A stretch of 9,153 bases of DNA from Burkholderiaceae bacterium (GTDB lineage: Bacteria; Pseudomonadota; Gammaproteobacteria; Burkholderiales; Burkholderiaceae): NCBI GenBank assembly GCA_030151165.1, contig JASLEM010000274.1:1-9153 (forward strand), read 5' to 3'. The stretch's first letter is position 1, and each line of letters begins with the position of its first letter. Positions 1-5,583 of the stretch are shown in pieces. The position numbers and the translations under genes are program-made. The notes below the pieces were generated by a model. The model ran no database searches. It saw only the letters and a program-made list of their open reading frames with translations, and was not told the DNA's origin.

Positions 1-911
1 CGGATCGTGACCTTCTCGCCCTCGTCGACATGCTCGTGGCGCACCAGGATCTCCGGCGACGAGCCGACGATCTGGAAGCCGCCCATGTCGTAGAAGTACA
101 TGTACGGGGAGGGGTTCAGCGAGCGCAGCGCGCGGTACAGGCTCAGCGGCGACTCCGTGTAGCGCTTCTGCAGGCGCTGGCCGATCTGCACCTGCATCAT
201 GTCGCCGGCCGCGATGTAGTCCTTCGCCTTGAGCACGGCCTCGACGTAGGCCTCCTGCGAGAACTCGCGCTGCACCGCGTACGACGGCCCGCGCCTGACG
301 GCGGGCGCCGTCACCGAATAGCGCAGCTTGTCCGACAGCTCGCCCAGGCGCTTCTTGGCCGCGAAGAACGCGTCCGGCTTCGACGGGTCCGCGTAGACGA
401 TCAGGTACAGCCGCCCCGACAGGTTGTCGATGACCGCCAGCTCCTCGGTCTGCAGCAGGAGGATGTCGGGCGTGTCGAGCCCGCCCGCCTTCTGCGTGCC
501 GGCGAGCTTGGGCTCGATGTAGCGCACCGCGTCGTAGCCGAAATAGCCCGCGAGGCCGCCGCAGAAGCGCGGCAGGCCCGGCCGCAGCGCGACCTTGAAG
601 CGCTGCTGGAACGTCTCGATGAAGTCGAGCGGGTTGCCTTCGTGCGTCTCGACGACCTGGCCGTCGGTGACGACCTGCGTCGTCCAGCCGGTCGCCTGGA
701 CGCGCGTGCGCGCCGGCAGCCCGATGAACGAGTAGCGGCCGAAGCGCTCGCCGCCGACGACCGACTCCAGCAGGAAGCTCTGCGGCTGCCCGCCGGCGAG
801 CTTGAGGTACAGCGAGAGCGGGGTCTCGAGGTCGGCGAAGGCCTCGAAGATCAGCGGGATGCGGTTGAAACCCTGGGCGGCGAGGCTCTTGAATTCGAGT
901 TCGGTGATCAC
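1..911 (-). CDS. trpE: Anthranilate synthase component I, N-terminal part (cut by window edge)
   Basis: TrpE makes anthranilate from chorismate, using ammonia released from glutamine by its TrpG partner; this is the first committed step of cytoplasmic tryptophan synthesis. The visible 303 codons begin MITELEFKSLAAQGF and contain the LLES motif (residues 47-50) and NPSPYM (266-271), two elements of the tryptophan feedback site in studied TrpE enzymes, plus GSSPE (283-286 region) at the start of the chorismate-binding core. Family members are about 500 residues, so roughly 200 are missing beyond position 1. The GTG start at 911-909 is chosen because conserved TrpE sequence begins there and GGAAAG lies nine bases upstream. 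The same frame stays open upstream to a GTG about 42 codons earlier, but that stretch has uncharacteristic ATA and AGG codons and no TrpE-like sequence. The gene is separated from gph by an inserted plus-strand gene. The identification is secure. Confidence 0.96.
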   Translation of the reverse strand, partial: MITELEFKSLAAQGFNRIPLIFEAFADLETPLSLYLKLAGGQPQSFLLESVVGGERFGRYSFIGLPARTRVQATGWTTQVVTDGQVVETHEGNPLDFIETFQQRFKVALRPGLPRFCGGLAGYFGYDAVRYIEPKLAGTQKAGGLDTPDILLLQTEELAVIDNLSGRLYLIVYADPSKPDAFFAAKKRLGELSDKLRYSVTAPAVRRGPSYAVQREFSQEAYVEAVLKAKDYIAAGDMMQVQIGQRLQKRYTESPLSLYRALRSLNPSPYMYFYDMGGFQIVGSSPEILVRHEHVDEGEKVTI

Positions 912-1127
912 GTTGGAAGGCTTTCCGTTGGCTGCGCGCTCGGCGTGCGAGGGCGGGTCGCGCCTGCACGCCGATATGGCGACGATTTCGGGGCGGCTCG
1001 CGCGAGGCGAACCGCTGTCGGGGTCTGGAGTTGCCACCGCGCGGCACGCGCCGCCGCGGTGCAGCGTCCGCGCACTGCGACGGTACCCGGAGGATCGACC
1101 GTCAGCGGCGCGTGGCGCGTGCGTTCA

Positions 1128-1223
1128 TCACGAACGGCGTCGCCAGGGCCAGGCTCCCTGGTCGTGCGACCGCACCGGGCAACGCGGGGCGCCGGGGCTG
1201 CAGGAGTGGGGGCCTTCGAACAT
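1128..1223 (-). promoter_or_regulatory. Candidate trp leader peptide frame with two Trp codons
   Basis: A 31-codon frame starts with ATG at 1223-1221, directly after the predicted transcription start, and ends in TGA at 1130-1128. It begins MFEGPHSC and its codons 25-27 read Trp-Pro-Trp, followed by RRRS and the stop. The RNA around the Trp codons can fold in two exclusive ways: CCTGG or CCCTGG elements pair with overlapping CCAGG elements (plus-strand copies at 1143-1148, 1149-1153 and 1156-1161). This resembles the logic of attenuation, where ribosome stalling at Trp codons selects a fold. Against it are the lack of a ribosome binding site (translation would be almost leaderless), ordinary composition in the rest of the peptide, and no U-tailed terminator before trpE. 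It is a candidate only; chance is possible in GC-rich DNA. Confidence 0.25.
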
Positions 1224-1230
1224 GCGAACC

Positions 1231-1236
1231 AGTTTA
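1231..1236 (-). promoter_or_regulatory. Possible -10 element of a trpE promoter
   Basis: On the minus strand the hexamer TAAACT sits in GGCTAAACTGGTTCG, a close relative of GGCTAGACTGCTTCG found before gph at 3144-3161. TAAACT matches four of six bases of the sigma-70 -10 consensus. No good -35 hexamer is visible 16-18 bases upstream, so the call rests on the -10 and on the match to the gph site. Transcription would start near 1224 and give a leader of about 310 bases before trpE. A promoter here is needed because gph transcripts should stop at the hairpin at 2431-2450. Confidence 0.35.
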
Positions 1237-1456
1237 GCCGAAGGCGCCGCGAACGCACGCACCGCGCGTCTGGCGGCGCGACGACGTGGCGCGTGCGCCG
1301 CAGACCGTTCGCCGCGACGTCGCGCCATCAGGGCATCCACCGCTGTTTCGTCGGCCGTGCGACACCGTTACCGCTGCACACACGATGCGGCGGGCCACAC
1401 AGTGACGTAATGCGCACTCGCGGTCGATTGGCATTCCTGTCGAGTCGGCACAAGCC

Positions 1457-1484
1457 TTGCATGCTTACATCTTGTCGCTAAACT
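1457..1484 (+). promoter_or_regulatory. Likely sigma-70-type promoter of the TonB-domain gene
   Basis: TTGCAT at 1457-1462 and TAAACT at 1479-1484 are separated by 16 bases. The -10 matches four of six consensus bases and the -35 matches the first three. The surrounding 1420-1490 stretch is clearly more AT-rich than its neighbours, as promoters in such genomes usually are. ACAAG at 1450-1454 and CTTGT at 1471-1475 form an inverted repeat flanking the -35, a possible operator. Transcription would begin near 1491, giving an untranslated leader of about 110 bases. Confidence 0.45.
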
Positions 1485-1489
1485 CGTGA

Positions 1490-1571
1490 CAACGCTGAGC
1501 AGACCGTCGTTGGGAATTCAGCGTCTCCCCTGTCGATTCTTCCGCCGCGAGCGAGGGTTTTATTCGCGGCG
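1490..1571 (+). promoter_or_regulatory. Structured 5' leader of the TonB-domain gene
   Basis: Two perfect inverted repeats lie between the predicted transcription start and the start codon. ACGCTGA (1492-1498) pairs with TCAGCGT (1518-1524), and its left arm can alternatively pair as CAACG (1490-1494) with CGTTG (1508-1512). Further on, CGCCGCGA (1543-1550) pairs with TCGCGGCG (1564-1571) around a 13-base loop that carries GAGGG and a run of four T. The GAGGG is too far from the ATG at 1602 to serve it directly. The pairing is visible in the sequence; a regulatory role is inference. Confidence 0.35.
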
Positions 1572-1601
1572 AACCGAACGTGTCACTTGAGCACGAACGC
1601 C

Positions 1602-2408
1602 ATGACTGAATTGCGAATCATCGCGCGTTGCGCCCTGATCCTGGCCGGCTCCCTGGCGTGCGCGGTCGCAGGCGCGCAGGCGCCGGCACCGTCGTCCGCC
1701 GCGGCCTCGTCCGCGGCCGACCGGGCGCAGAAGGAAACCGACCGCACGCTGTACTGGATTCGCGTGCTCGCCGAGAAGCCGGCACCCAAGGCCGCCGCGC
1801 CCAAGCCGGCGCCCGTGGCCGCCGCGCCGCAGCCGGCCAGGCCCGCCGCGGTCGCCACCGCCGCTGCCGCGCCGCAAGCCGAACGTGTCAAGGTCGCGGC
1901 CGCCACGCCGACCGCCGCCGAAGTCGCGCCCGCCAATGCCGCGAACGGTTCCGTCGTCGTCGCCGCGCCGGCGGCGACCGCGCCGTCGGTCGCGCTGCCC
2001 GCGGGGCGCTCGGGCAATTCCGCCGCGATGGCGACCTCGGGCGGGCTCGATGCCGGCGTCGCGGCGCCCGCGCTGGCCGGCGCCATCGCCGCCCCCGCGC
2101 TGACCCCCGCCACGACGCCGGACGTCGCGCCGGCGCCGGAGGTCGAGGAGCCGGATCCGGGCCTGATCATGACCAAGTCGGCCGACCCGCAATTCCCGAT
2201 GAGCGCGATGAAGCGCCTGCGCAAGGGCGAGGTCGAGGTGCGTTTCGAAGTGGGCCCGGACGGCCAGGTCGACGTCGTGAGCGTCGTCAAGACGACCAAT
2301 CCCGGCCTCAACGACGCCGCGCTCGACGCCGTGCGCCAGTGGCAGTTCAAGCCGACGCCGCACGGCCACACCGCCGTCGTCGACCTGGCGTTCAACCTCG
2401 ATTCCTGA
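1602..2408 (+). CDS. Exported protein with TonB C-terminal domain (TonB-like energy transducer)
   Basis: The 268-residue protein has three parts. Residues 1-27 are a positively charged then hydrophobic export signal ending AGAQA, which could be a cleavable signal peptide or an uncleaved anchor. Residues 28-190 are low-complexity, rich in Ala and Pro with KPAPK-type repeats, like the periplasm-spanning linker of TonB. Residues 192-268 match the TonB C-terminal fold: DPQFPMSAM, then GEVEVRFEVGPDGQV, then AVRQWQFKPTP. TonB proteins pass energy from the inner membrane to outer-membrane receptors, but no exbB, exbD or receptor gene is in view, so a partner is unknown. A short segment near residues 41-58 (DRAQKETDRTLYWIRVL) precedes the linker. 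The ATG at 1602 is chosen because the signal follows it; a TTG at 1587 would add five residues, and neither has a clear ribosome binding site. The gene runs opposite to gph and trpE, between them. Confidence 0.8.
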   Translation: MTELRIIARCALILAGSLACAVAGAQAPAPSSAAASSAADRAQKETDRTLYWIRVLAEKPAPKAAAPKPAPVAAAPQPARPAAVATAAAAPQAERVKVAAATPTAAEVAPANAANGSVVVAAPAATAPSVALPAGRSGNSAAMATSGGLDAGVAAPALAGAIAAPALTPATTPDVAPAPEVEEPDPGLIMTKSADPQFPMSAMKRLRKGEVEVRFEVGPDGQVDVVSVVKTTNPGLNDAALDAVRQWQFKPTPHGHTAVVDLAFNLDS

Positions 2409-2430
2409 GCCGCCGCGCGCGCTCGACGAA

Positions 2431-2454
2431 AGGCGACCCGCGGGTCGCCTTTTT
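2431..2454. terminator. Bidirectional intrinsic terminator between the TonB-domain gene and gph
   Basis: A perfect 20-base palindrome (2431-2450, arms AGGCGACCCG and CGGGTCGCCT) is followed on the plus strand by TTTT, continuing the final T of the stem. On the minus strand the same stem comes directly after the gph stop codon and its AAAA, and runs into TTCG. It therefore has the form of a rho-independent terminator for the plus-strand gene and a weaker one for gph. It lies 22 bases past the TonB-domain gene stop. Confidence 0.9.
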
Positions 2455-3128
2455 CATGCGTGGTCGAACAGCGCGTCGATGCGCTCGATCACGCGGTCGG
2501 GCCGCGCGTCCGCCACCGGCTCGCCGTGGTTGTAGCCGTAGCCGACCAGCACCACCGGGCAGCCGGCGGCGCGCGCGGCCTCGCAGTCGTTGCGCGAGTC
2601 GCCCACCATCAGCGTGCGCGCCGGCGTCGTGCCGAGCGCCTCGCAGGTCCTGAGCAACGGCAGCGGATCGGGCTTGCGGCGCTCGAACGAGTCGCCGCCG
2701 AAGACCTGTTCGAACGCGTCCAGCAGCCCCTTGTCGCGCAGCAGGTCGAGCGCGAACGCGCGCGGCTTGTTCGTCACGCACGCCAGCTTCCAGCCGCGCG
2801 CGCGCATCGCCGCGAGGCCTTCGCGGGCGCCCGCGTACACGTCCGCATGCGCGCCGTTGATCGCCGCGTAGTGCACCTGGTAGCGCTCCCAGGCGCGCGC
2901 CAGCAGTTCCGGCGCGCCACCCGCGTGCGCGAGGGTCTGCTTCAGCAGGTGCTCGCTGCCGCGGCCGACCGTGCGCGTGATGAAGGCGCGGTCGACCGCA
3001 GGCAGGCCGAGGTCGGCCAGCGTGCGGGCGAGCGCCTGCTCGAAGTCGCCGACGGTGTCGACGAGGGTGCCATCGAGATCGACGATCGCGGCGTCGATGG
3101 CTGAAAGGAAGAGATCGTTGGCGGTCAA
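2454..3128 (-). CDS. gph: Phosphoglycolate phosphatase (HAD superfamily)
   Basis: Gph dephosphorylates 2-phosphoglycolate, a product of DNA repair and of Rubisco oxygenation, to glycolate in the cytoplasm. All HAD motifs are visible in the 224 residues: nucleophile and acid/base Asp17 and Asp19 in VDLDGTLVDT, Thr119 in VTNKPRA, Lys152 in RRKPDP, and Asp177 with Asp181 in VGDSRNDCEAA. Residues 21-100 form the small helical cap of the Gph/PGP class. Length is normal for the family. The start is a TTG at 3128-3126; no ATG or GTG occurs before the first catalytic motif, and no ribosome binding site stands out. In Burkholderiales this gene usually precedes trpE in the same operon; here a terminator and a reversed gene follow it. 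Other small-phosphoester HAD enzymes are possible, but context and motifs favour Gph. Confidence 0.9.
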   Translation of the reverse strand: MTANDLFLSAIDAAIVDLDGTLVDTVGDFEQALARTLADLGLPAVDRAFITRTVGRGSEHLLKQTLAHAGGAPELLARAWERYQVHYAAINGAHADVYAGAREGLAAMRARGWKLACVTNKPRAFALDLLRDKGLLDAFEQVFGGDSFERRKPDPLPLLRTCEALGTTPARTLMVGDSRNDCEAARAAGCPVVLVGYGYNHGEPVADARPDRVIERIDALFDHA

Positions 3129-3143
3129 GGCGGGCTGTCGGAG

Positions 3144-3161
3144 TTTCGAAGCAGTCTAGCC
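3144..3161 (-). promoter_or_regulatory. Possible gph promoter, -10 element TAGACT
   Basis: On the minus strand GGCTAGACTGCTTCG places TAGACT at 3158-3153, about 25 bases before the TTG start of gph. It is nearly identical to the motif before the trpE leader at 1231-1236. No clear -35 is seen. The transcript leader would be about 18 bases, very short. The divergent regulator gene starts 91 bases from gph, so this site may overlap its control region. Confidence 0.35.
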
Positions 3162-3219
3162 AAGGGCGGCGACGCGCGATGCCGTGTCCGCGCGCAGAAT
3201 CGGCGGCGGAGGGTCGGGC

Positions 3220-4140
3220 ATGGAAATCAAGTGGATCGAGGACTTCGTCGCGCTGGTGCAGCACCAGAGCTTCTCGCGCGCGGCGGAGGATCGCAACGTG
3301 TCGCAGTCGGGCTTCAGCCGGCGCATCCAGGCGCTCGAGCAGTGGGTGGGCGCGGATCTCGTCGATCGCAGCGGCTATCCGCCGACGCTCACCGCGGCCG
3401 GCCGGCTGTTCAAGGAAGCGGCCGAAGAGGTGCTGCTGAAGCTGTACGACACGCGCGCCGTGATCCGCGAGGACCGGCGCCTGCCCGGCGTGGCGCTGCA
3501 GATTGCCGCGGGGCACACGATCGCGCTGAACTTCCTGTCGCACTGGCTGGCCGCGCTGCCGCCGCAGTTCCGCGACGTCCGCACGCGCGTGCTGCCCACC
3601 AACGTGCACGACTCGATCCTGATGCTCGCGAACGCGAACTGCGACCTGATGTTCGCGTACCACCATCCCGACCTGCCGCTGCACCTCGATCCGGCCAAGT
3701 ACGAGCACCTCGCGCTCGGCGTCGACGCGCTGCTGCCCGTGTGCCGCGCGGCGGACGGCGGCGGCCCGCGCTTCCGGCTGTCGGCCTCGGCCGGCGCGCG
3801 GCCGGTGCCGCTGCTCGCGTATGCCGAGACCAGCTACTTCGGCCGCTGCATGGACTGGCTGCTGCGCCGCGCCAAGGCCGCGCCCGGGCTGCAGCGCCAT
3901 TACGAATCCGACATGGCGGAGCTGCTGAAGAAGATGGCGCTCGCCGGCGAAGGCGTGGCGTGGCTGCCGCACAGCGCGATCGCCGACGAGCTGGCGCGCG
4001 GCGAGCTGGTGCCCGCGGGCGGCGGCGAGTGGCGCATGGAGCTCGAGATCAGGGTTTATCGGGATGCGACCCAGCGCAGCCCGCTCGTCTCCACTCTGTG
4101 GAAGCACCTGCAGGACACGCGCGAACCCGGCGCGACCTAG
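3220..4140 (+). CDS. LysR-family transcriptional regulator, HypT/YjiE-like
   Basis: This 306-residue protein has an N-terminal winged helix-turn-helix (about residues 1-62; AAEDRNVSQSGFSRRIQALE is the recognition part) and a C-terminal two-lobed effector domain (about 90-300). The opening KWIEDFVALVQHQSFSRAAEDRN, described by position 4-26, and the late stretches PLLAYAETSYFGR and MAELLKKMALAGEGVAWLP resemble E. coli HypT (YjiE), a hypochlorite-responsive LysR protein, more than typical LysR members. That resemblance is from memory and does not show the same signal. The ATG at 3220 is chosen because GGAGGG (3208-3213) sits six bases upstream and family homology begins at MEIKW; an in-frame start at 3184 would add 12 unlike residues. 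It is divergent from gph and is followed after 168 bases by a symporter gene in the same direction, which it probably controls. The effector is unknown; an acidic amino acid is a reasonable guess. Confidence 0.88.
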   Translation: MEIKWIEDFVALVQHQSFSRAAEDRNVSQSGFSRRIQALEQWVGADLVDRSGYPPTLTAAGRLFKEAAEEVLLKLYDTRAVIREDRRLPGVALQIAAGHTIALNFLSHWLAALPPQFRDVRTRVLPTNVHDSILMLANANCDLMFAYHHPDLPLHLDPAKYEHLALGVDALLPVCRAADGGGPRFRLSASAGARPVPLLAYAETSYFGRCMDWLLRRAKAAPGLQRHYESDMAELLKKMALAGEGVAWLPHSAIADELARGELVPAGGGEWRMELEIRVYRDATQRSPLVSTLWKHLQDTREPGAT

Positions 4141-4308
4141 CCCGCGAGCGCGCCCGATGCGGCCGCCGCATCGAGGCATCCGGTTCCCGCATCGTCGGCG
4201 GCCGGGCGATTCCCAGAATGGCGGGACGGCGCTGCGAAAGGATTTCGCGGCGACCGACACGCCCCGTGCACGCGGGGCCCACTCCCCTCGCCACCGGATC
4301 GTTTCGCC
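4141..4308 (+). promoter_or_regulatory. Intergenic region upstream of the symporter, with three hairpins
   Basis: A perfect 8-base stem (CGATGCGG 4155-4162, CCGCATCG 4166-4173) lies just after the regulator stop; it lacks a T tract, so it is at best a weak terminator. CAGAAT at 4214-4219 could be a -10 element, and a similar CAGAATCGG occurs before the regulator gene at 3195-3203. Downstream of it are two more perfect stems, GCGAAA/TTTCGC (4234-4248) and GCCCCG/CGGGGC (4261-4278). The symporter ATG has only a poor ribosome binding site, GGA at 4297-4299. No coding frame is supported here. The arrangement suits a regulated promoter with a folded leader, but no LysR-type T-N11-A operator could be assigned with confidence. 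Confidence 0.35.
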
Positions 4309-5583
4309 ATGAAAAATCGCCTGACCCTCTACATCAGCCTCGGAATGATCCTCGGCGTGCTGGCCGGCTGGCTCGGCCACCAGGTCGCCGACCCGAAGGC
4401 GCTCGCCGACCGCTTCGGCATCCTCACCGACATCTTCCTGCGCCTGATCAAGATGATCATCGCGCCGCTCGTCTTCTCGACGCTGGTCTCGGGCCTGGCC
4501 GGCATGAGCGGCGGGCGCGACATCGGGCGCATCGGTGTCCGCTCGATCGCGTGGTTCGCCTGCGCGTCCTTCGTCTCGCTCGCGCTCGGCCTGGTGCTCG
4601 CCAACGCGTTCCAGCCCGGCGCCGGCCTGCACATGAGCGCCGGCACCGCGGCCGTCAACACGGGCCTGAACACCGCGGGGCTGAACGTGCGCGACGTCGT
4701 CACGCACGCGATCCCTACCAGCCTGCTGGACGCGATGGCGCGCAACGACATCATCGAGATCGTCGTCTTCGCGCTGTTCTTCGGCCTCGGCCTGAACGCG
4801 CTGAAGGGCAACCCGGCGGTCGACGGCGTGATCGCGGGCATCGACGGCCTCGTGCCGGTGATGCTGCGCCTGACCGGCTACGTCATGCGCGTCGCGCCGC
4901 TGGGCGTGTTCGGCGCGCTGGCCTCGGCAGTCACGTTGAAGGGGCTCGATGTCCTCGTGACCTACGGCCGGCTGCTCGGCACGTTCTATGTCGGCCTGGC
5001 CGCGCTGTGGGCGGTGCTGGTCGCGGTCGGCTACGGCTTCCTCGGCAAGCGCGTCGGCGCGTTGCTGAGGGCGGTGCGAGAGCCTGCGCTGATCGCGTTC
5101 TCGACCGCCAGCAGCGAGGCCGCGTTCCCGCGCCTGGCCGAGAAGCTGGAGGCGTTCGGCATCGAGAAGAAGGTCATCGGCTTCACGCTGCCGCTCGGCT
5201 ACGCGTTCAACCTCGACGGCTCGATGATGTACCAGTCCTTCGCGGCGATCTTCATCGCGCAGGCGTTCGGCATCGACATGCCGCTGTCGCAGCAGGTCAC
5301 GATGCTGCTCGTGCTGATGATCAGCAGCAAGGGCATGGCCAGCGTGCCGCGCGGCTCGGTCGTGGTGGTCGCGGCGATCGCGCCGATGTTCCAGCTGCCG
5401 ATGGAGGGCGTCGCGCTCGTGCTCGCGATCGACCAGCTGCTGGACATGGGCCGCACGATGACCAACGTGATCGGCAACAGCATCGCCACCGCGGTCGTGG
5501 CGAAGCTCGAGGAACGGCGCGCCGCGGTGCGCGAGCCGCAGCGCGTCGACCTCCACGTCGAACTGCAGGTCGCCGGCCGATGA
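4309..5583 (+). CDS. Dicarboxylate/amino acid:cation symporter, glutamate/aspartate type
   Basis: This 424-residue inner-membrane protein belongs to the DAACS family (GltP, DctA, archaeal GltPh), which imports acidic amino acids or C4-dicarboxylates with sodium ions or protons. Many hydrophobic segments span the length. Family hallmarks are present: the serine-rich hairpin STASSE (265-270), NLDGS (301-305) for cation binding, the second hairpin around KGMASVPRGS (341-350), and the last helix DMGRTMTNVIGN (379-390). By alignment to GltPh, Asp379 and Arg382 correspond to the residues that contact the amino group and side-chain carboxylate of aspartate; DctA lacks this Asp. That favours aspartate or glutamate as substrate. 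GltPh has Asp where this protein has Asn390, so cation coupling may differ. The hydrophilic tail (401-424) is short. Its stop overlaps the racemase start by ATGA, implying co-translation. Family certain, exact substrate inferred. Confidence 0.92.
   Translation: MKNRLTLYISLGMILGVLAGWLGHQVADPKALADRFGILTDIFLRLIKMIIAPLVFSTLVSGLAGMSGGRDIGRIGVRSIAWFACASFVSLALGLVLANAFQPGAGLHMSAGTAAVNTGLNTAGLNVRDVVTHAIPTSLLDAMARNDIIEIVVFALFFGLGLNALKGNPAVDGVIAGIDGLVPVMLRLTGYVMRVAPLGVFGALASAVTLKGLDVLVTYGRLLGTFYVGLAALWAVLVAVGYGFLGKRVGALLRAVREPALIAFSTASSEAAFPRLAEKLEAFGIEKKVIGFTLPLGYAFNLDGSMMYQSFAAIFIAQAFGIDMPLSQQVTMLLVLMISSKGMASVPRGSVVVVAAIAPMFQLPMEGVALVLAIDQLLDMGRTMTNVIGNSIATAVVAKLEERRAAVREPQRVDLHVELQVAGR

Larger units (their letters stand above)
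912..1601. other. Long intergenic region between trpE and the TonB-domain gene
   Basis: This 690-base divergent intergenic region shows no convincing full-size protein gene. Open frames across it encode Arg/Ala/Pro-rich strings typical of GC-rich shadow frames. It holds a possible minus-strand promoter and leader frame for trpE on the left (1128-1236), and a plus-strand promoter and structured leader for the TonB-domain gene on the right (1457-1571). The middle, about 1240-1450, contains only small palindromes, such as GCGACGTCGC at 1314-1323, with no assigned role. On the trpE side there is an inverted repeat at 1079-1103 (GACGGT with ACCGTC, 13-base loop) and a palindrome CTCGCGCGAG at 997-1006. 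No T-rich tract follows either, so neither is a classical terminator. Confidence 0.7.

Noticed and set aside
915..926. GGAA/TTCC stem over the trpE ribosome binding site
   Set aside because: Only four base pairs; too weak to claim sequestration.
30..1481. Plus-strand open frame of 483 codons
   Set aside because: It is antisense to trpE and then runs through the intergenic region; its product is Arg/Ala/Leu-rich without any recognisable domain, as expected for a shadow frame in GC-rich DNA.
1580..1609. Nine-codon upstream frame (GTG) overlapping the start of the TonB-domain gene
   Set aside because: Too short and without a ribosome binding site; overlap with the start codon is likely chance.
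2392..5556. Minus-strand open frame of 1054 codons
   Set aside because: It lies antisense to the symporter and regulator and out of frame over gph. The product is a His/Arg/Asp/Ala-rich string with no domain, while the overlapping genes have full conserved motifs.
3231..5579. Long upstream extension of the racemase reading frame
   Set aside because: The frame is open through the regulator and symporter genes but encodes Arg/Ala-rich nonsense there; racemase homology begins after the ATG at 5580.
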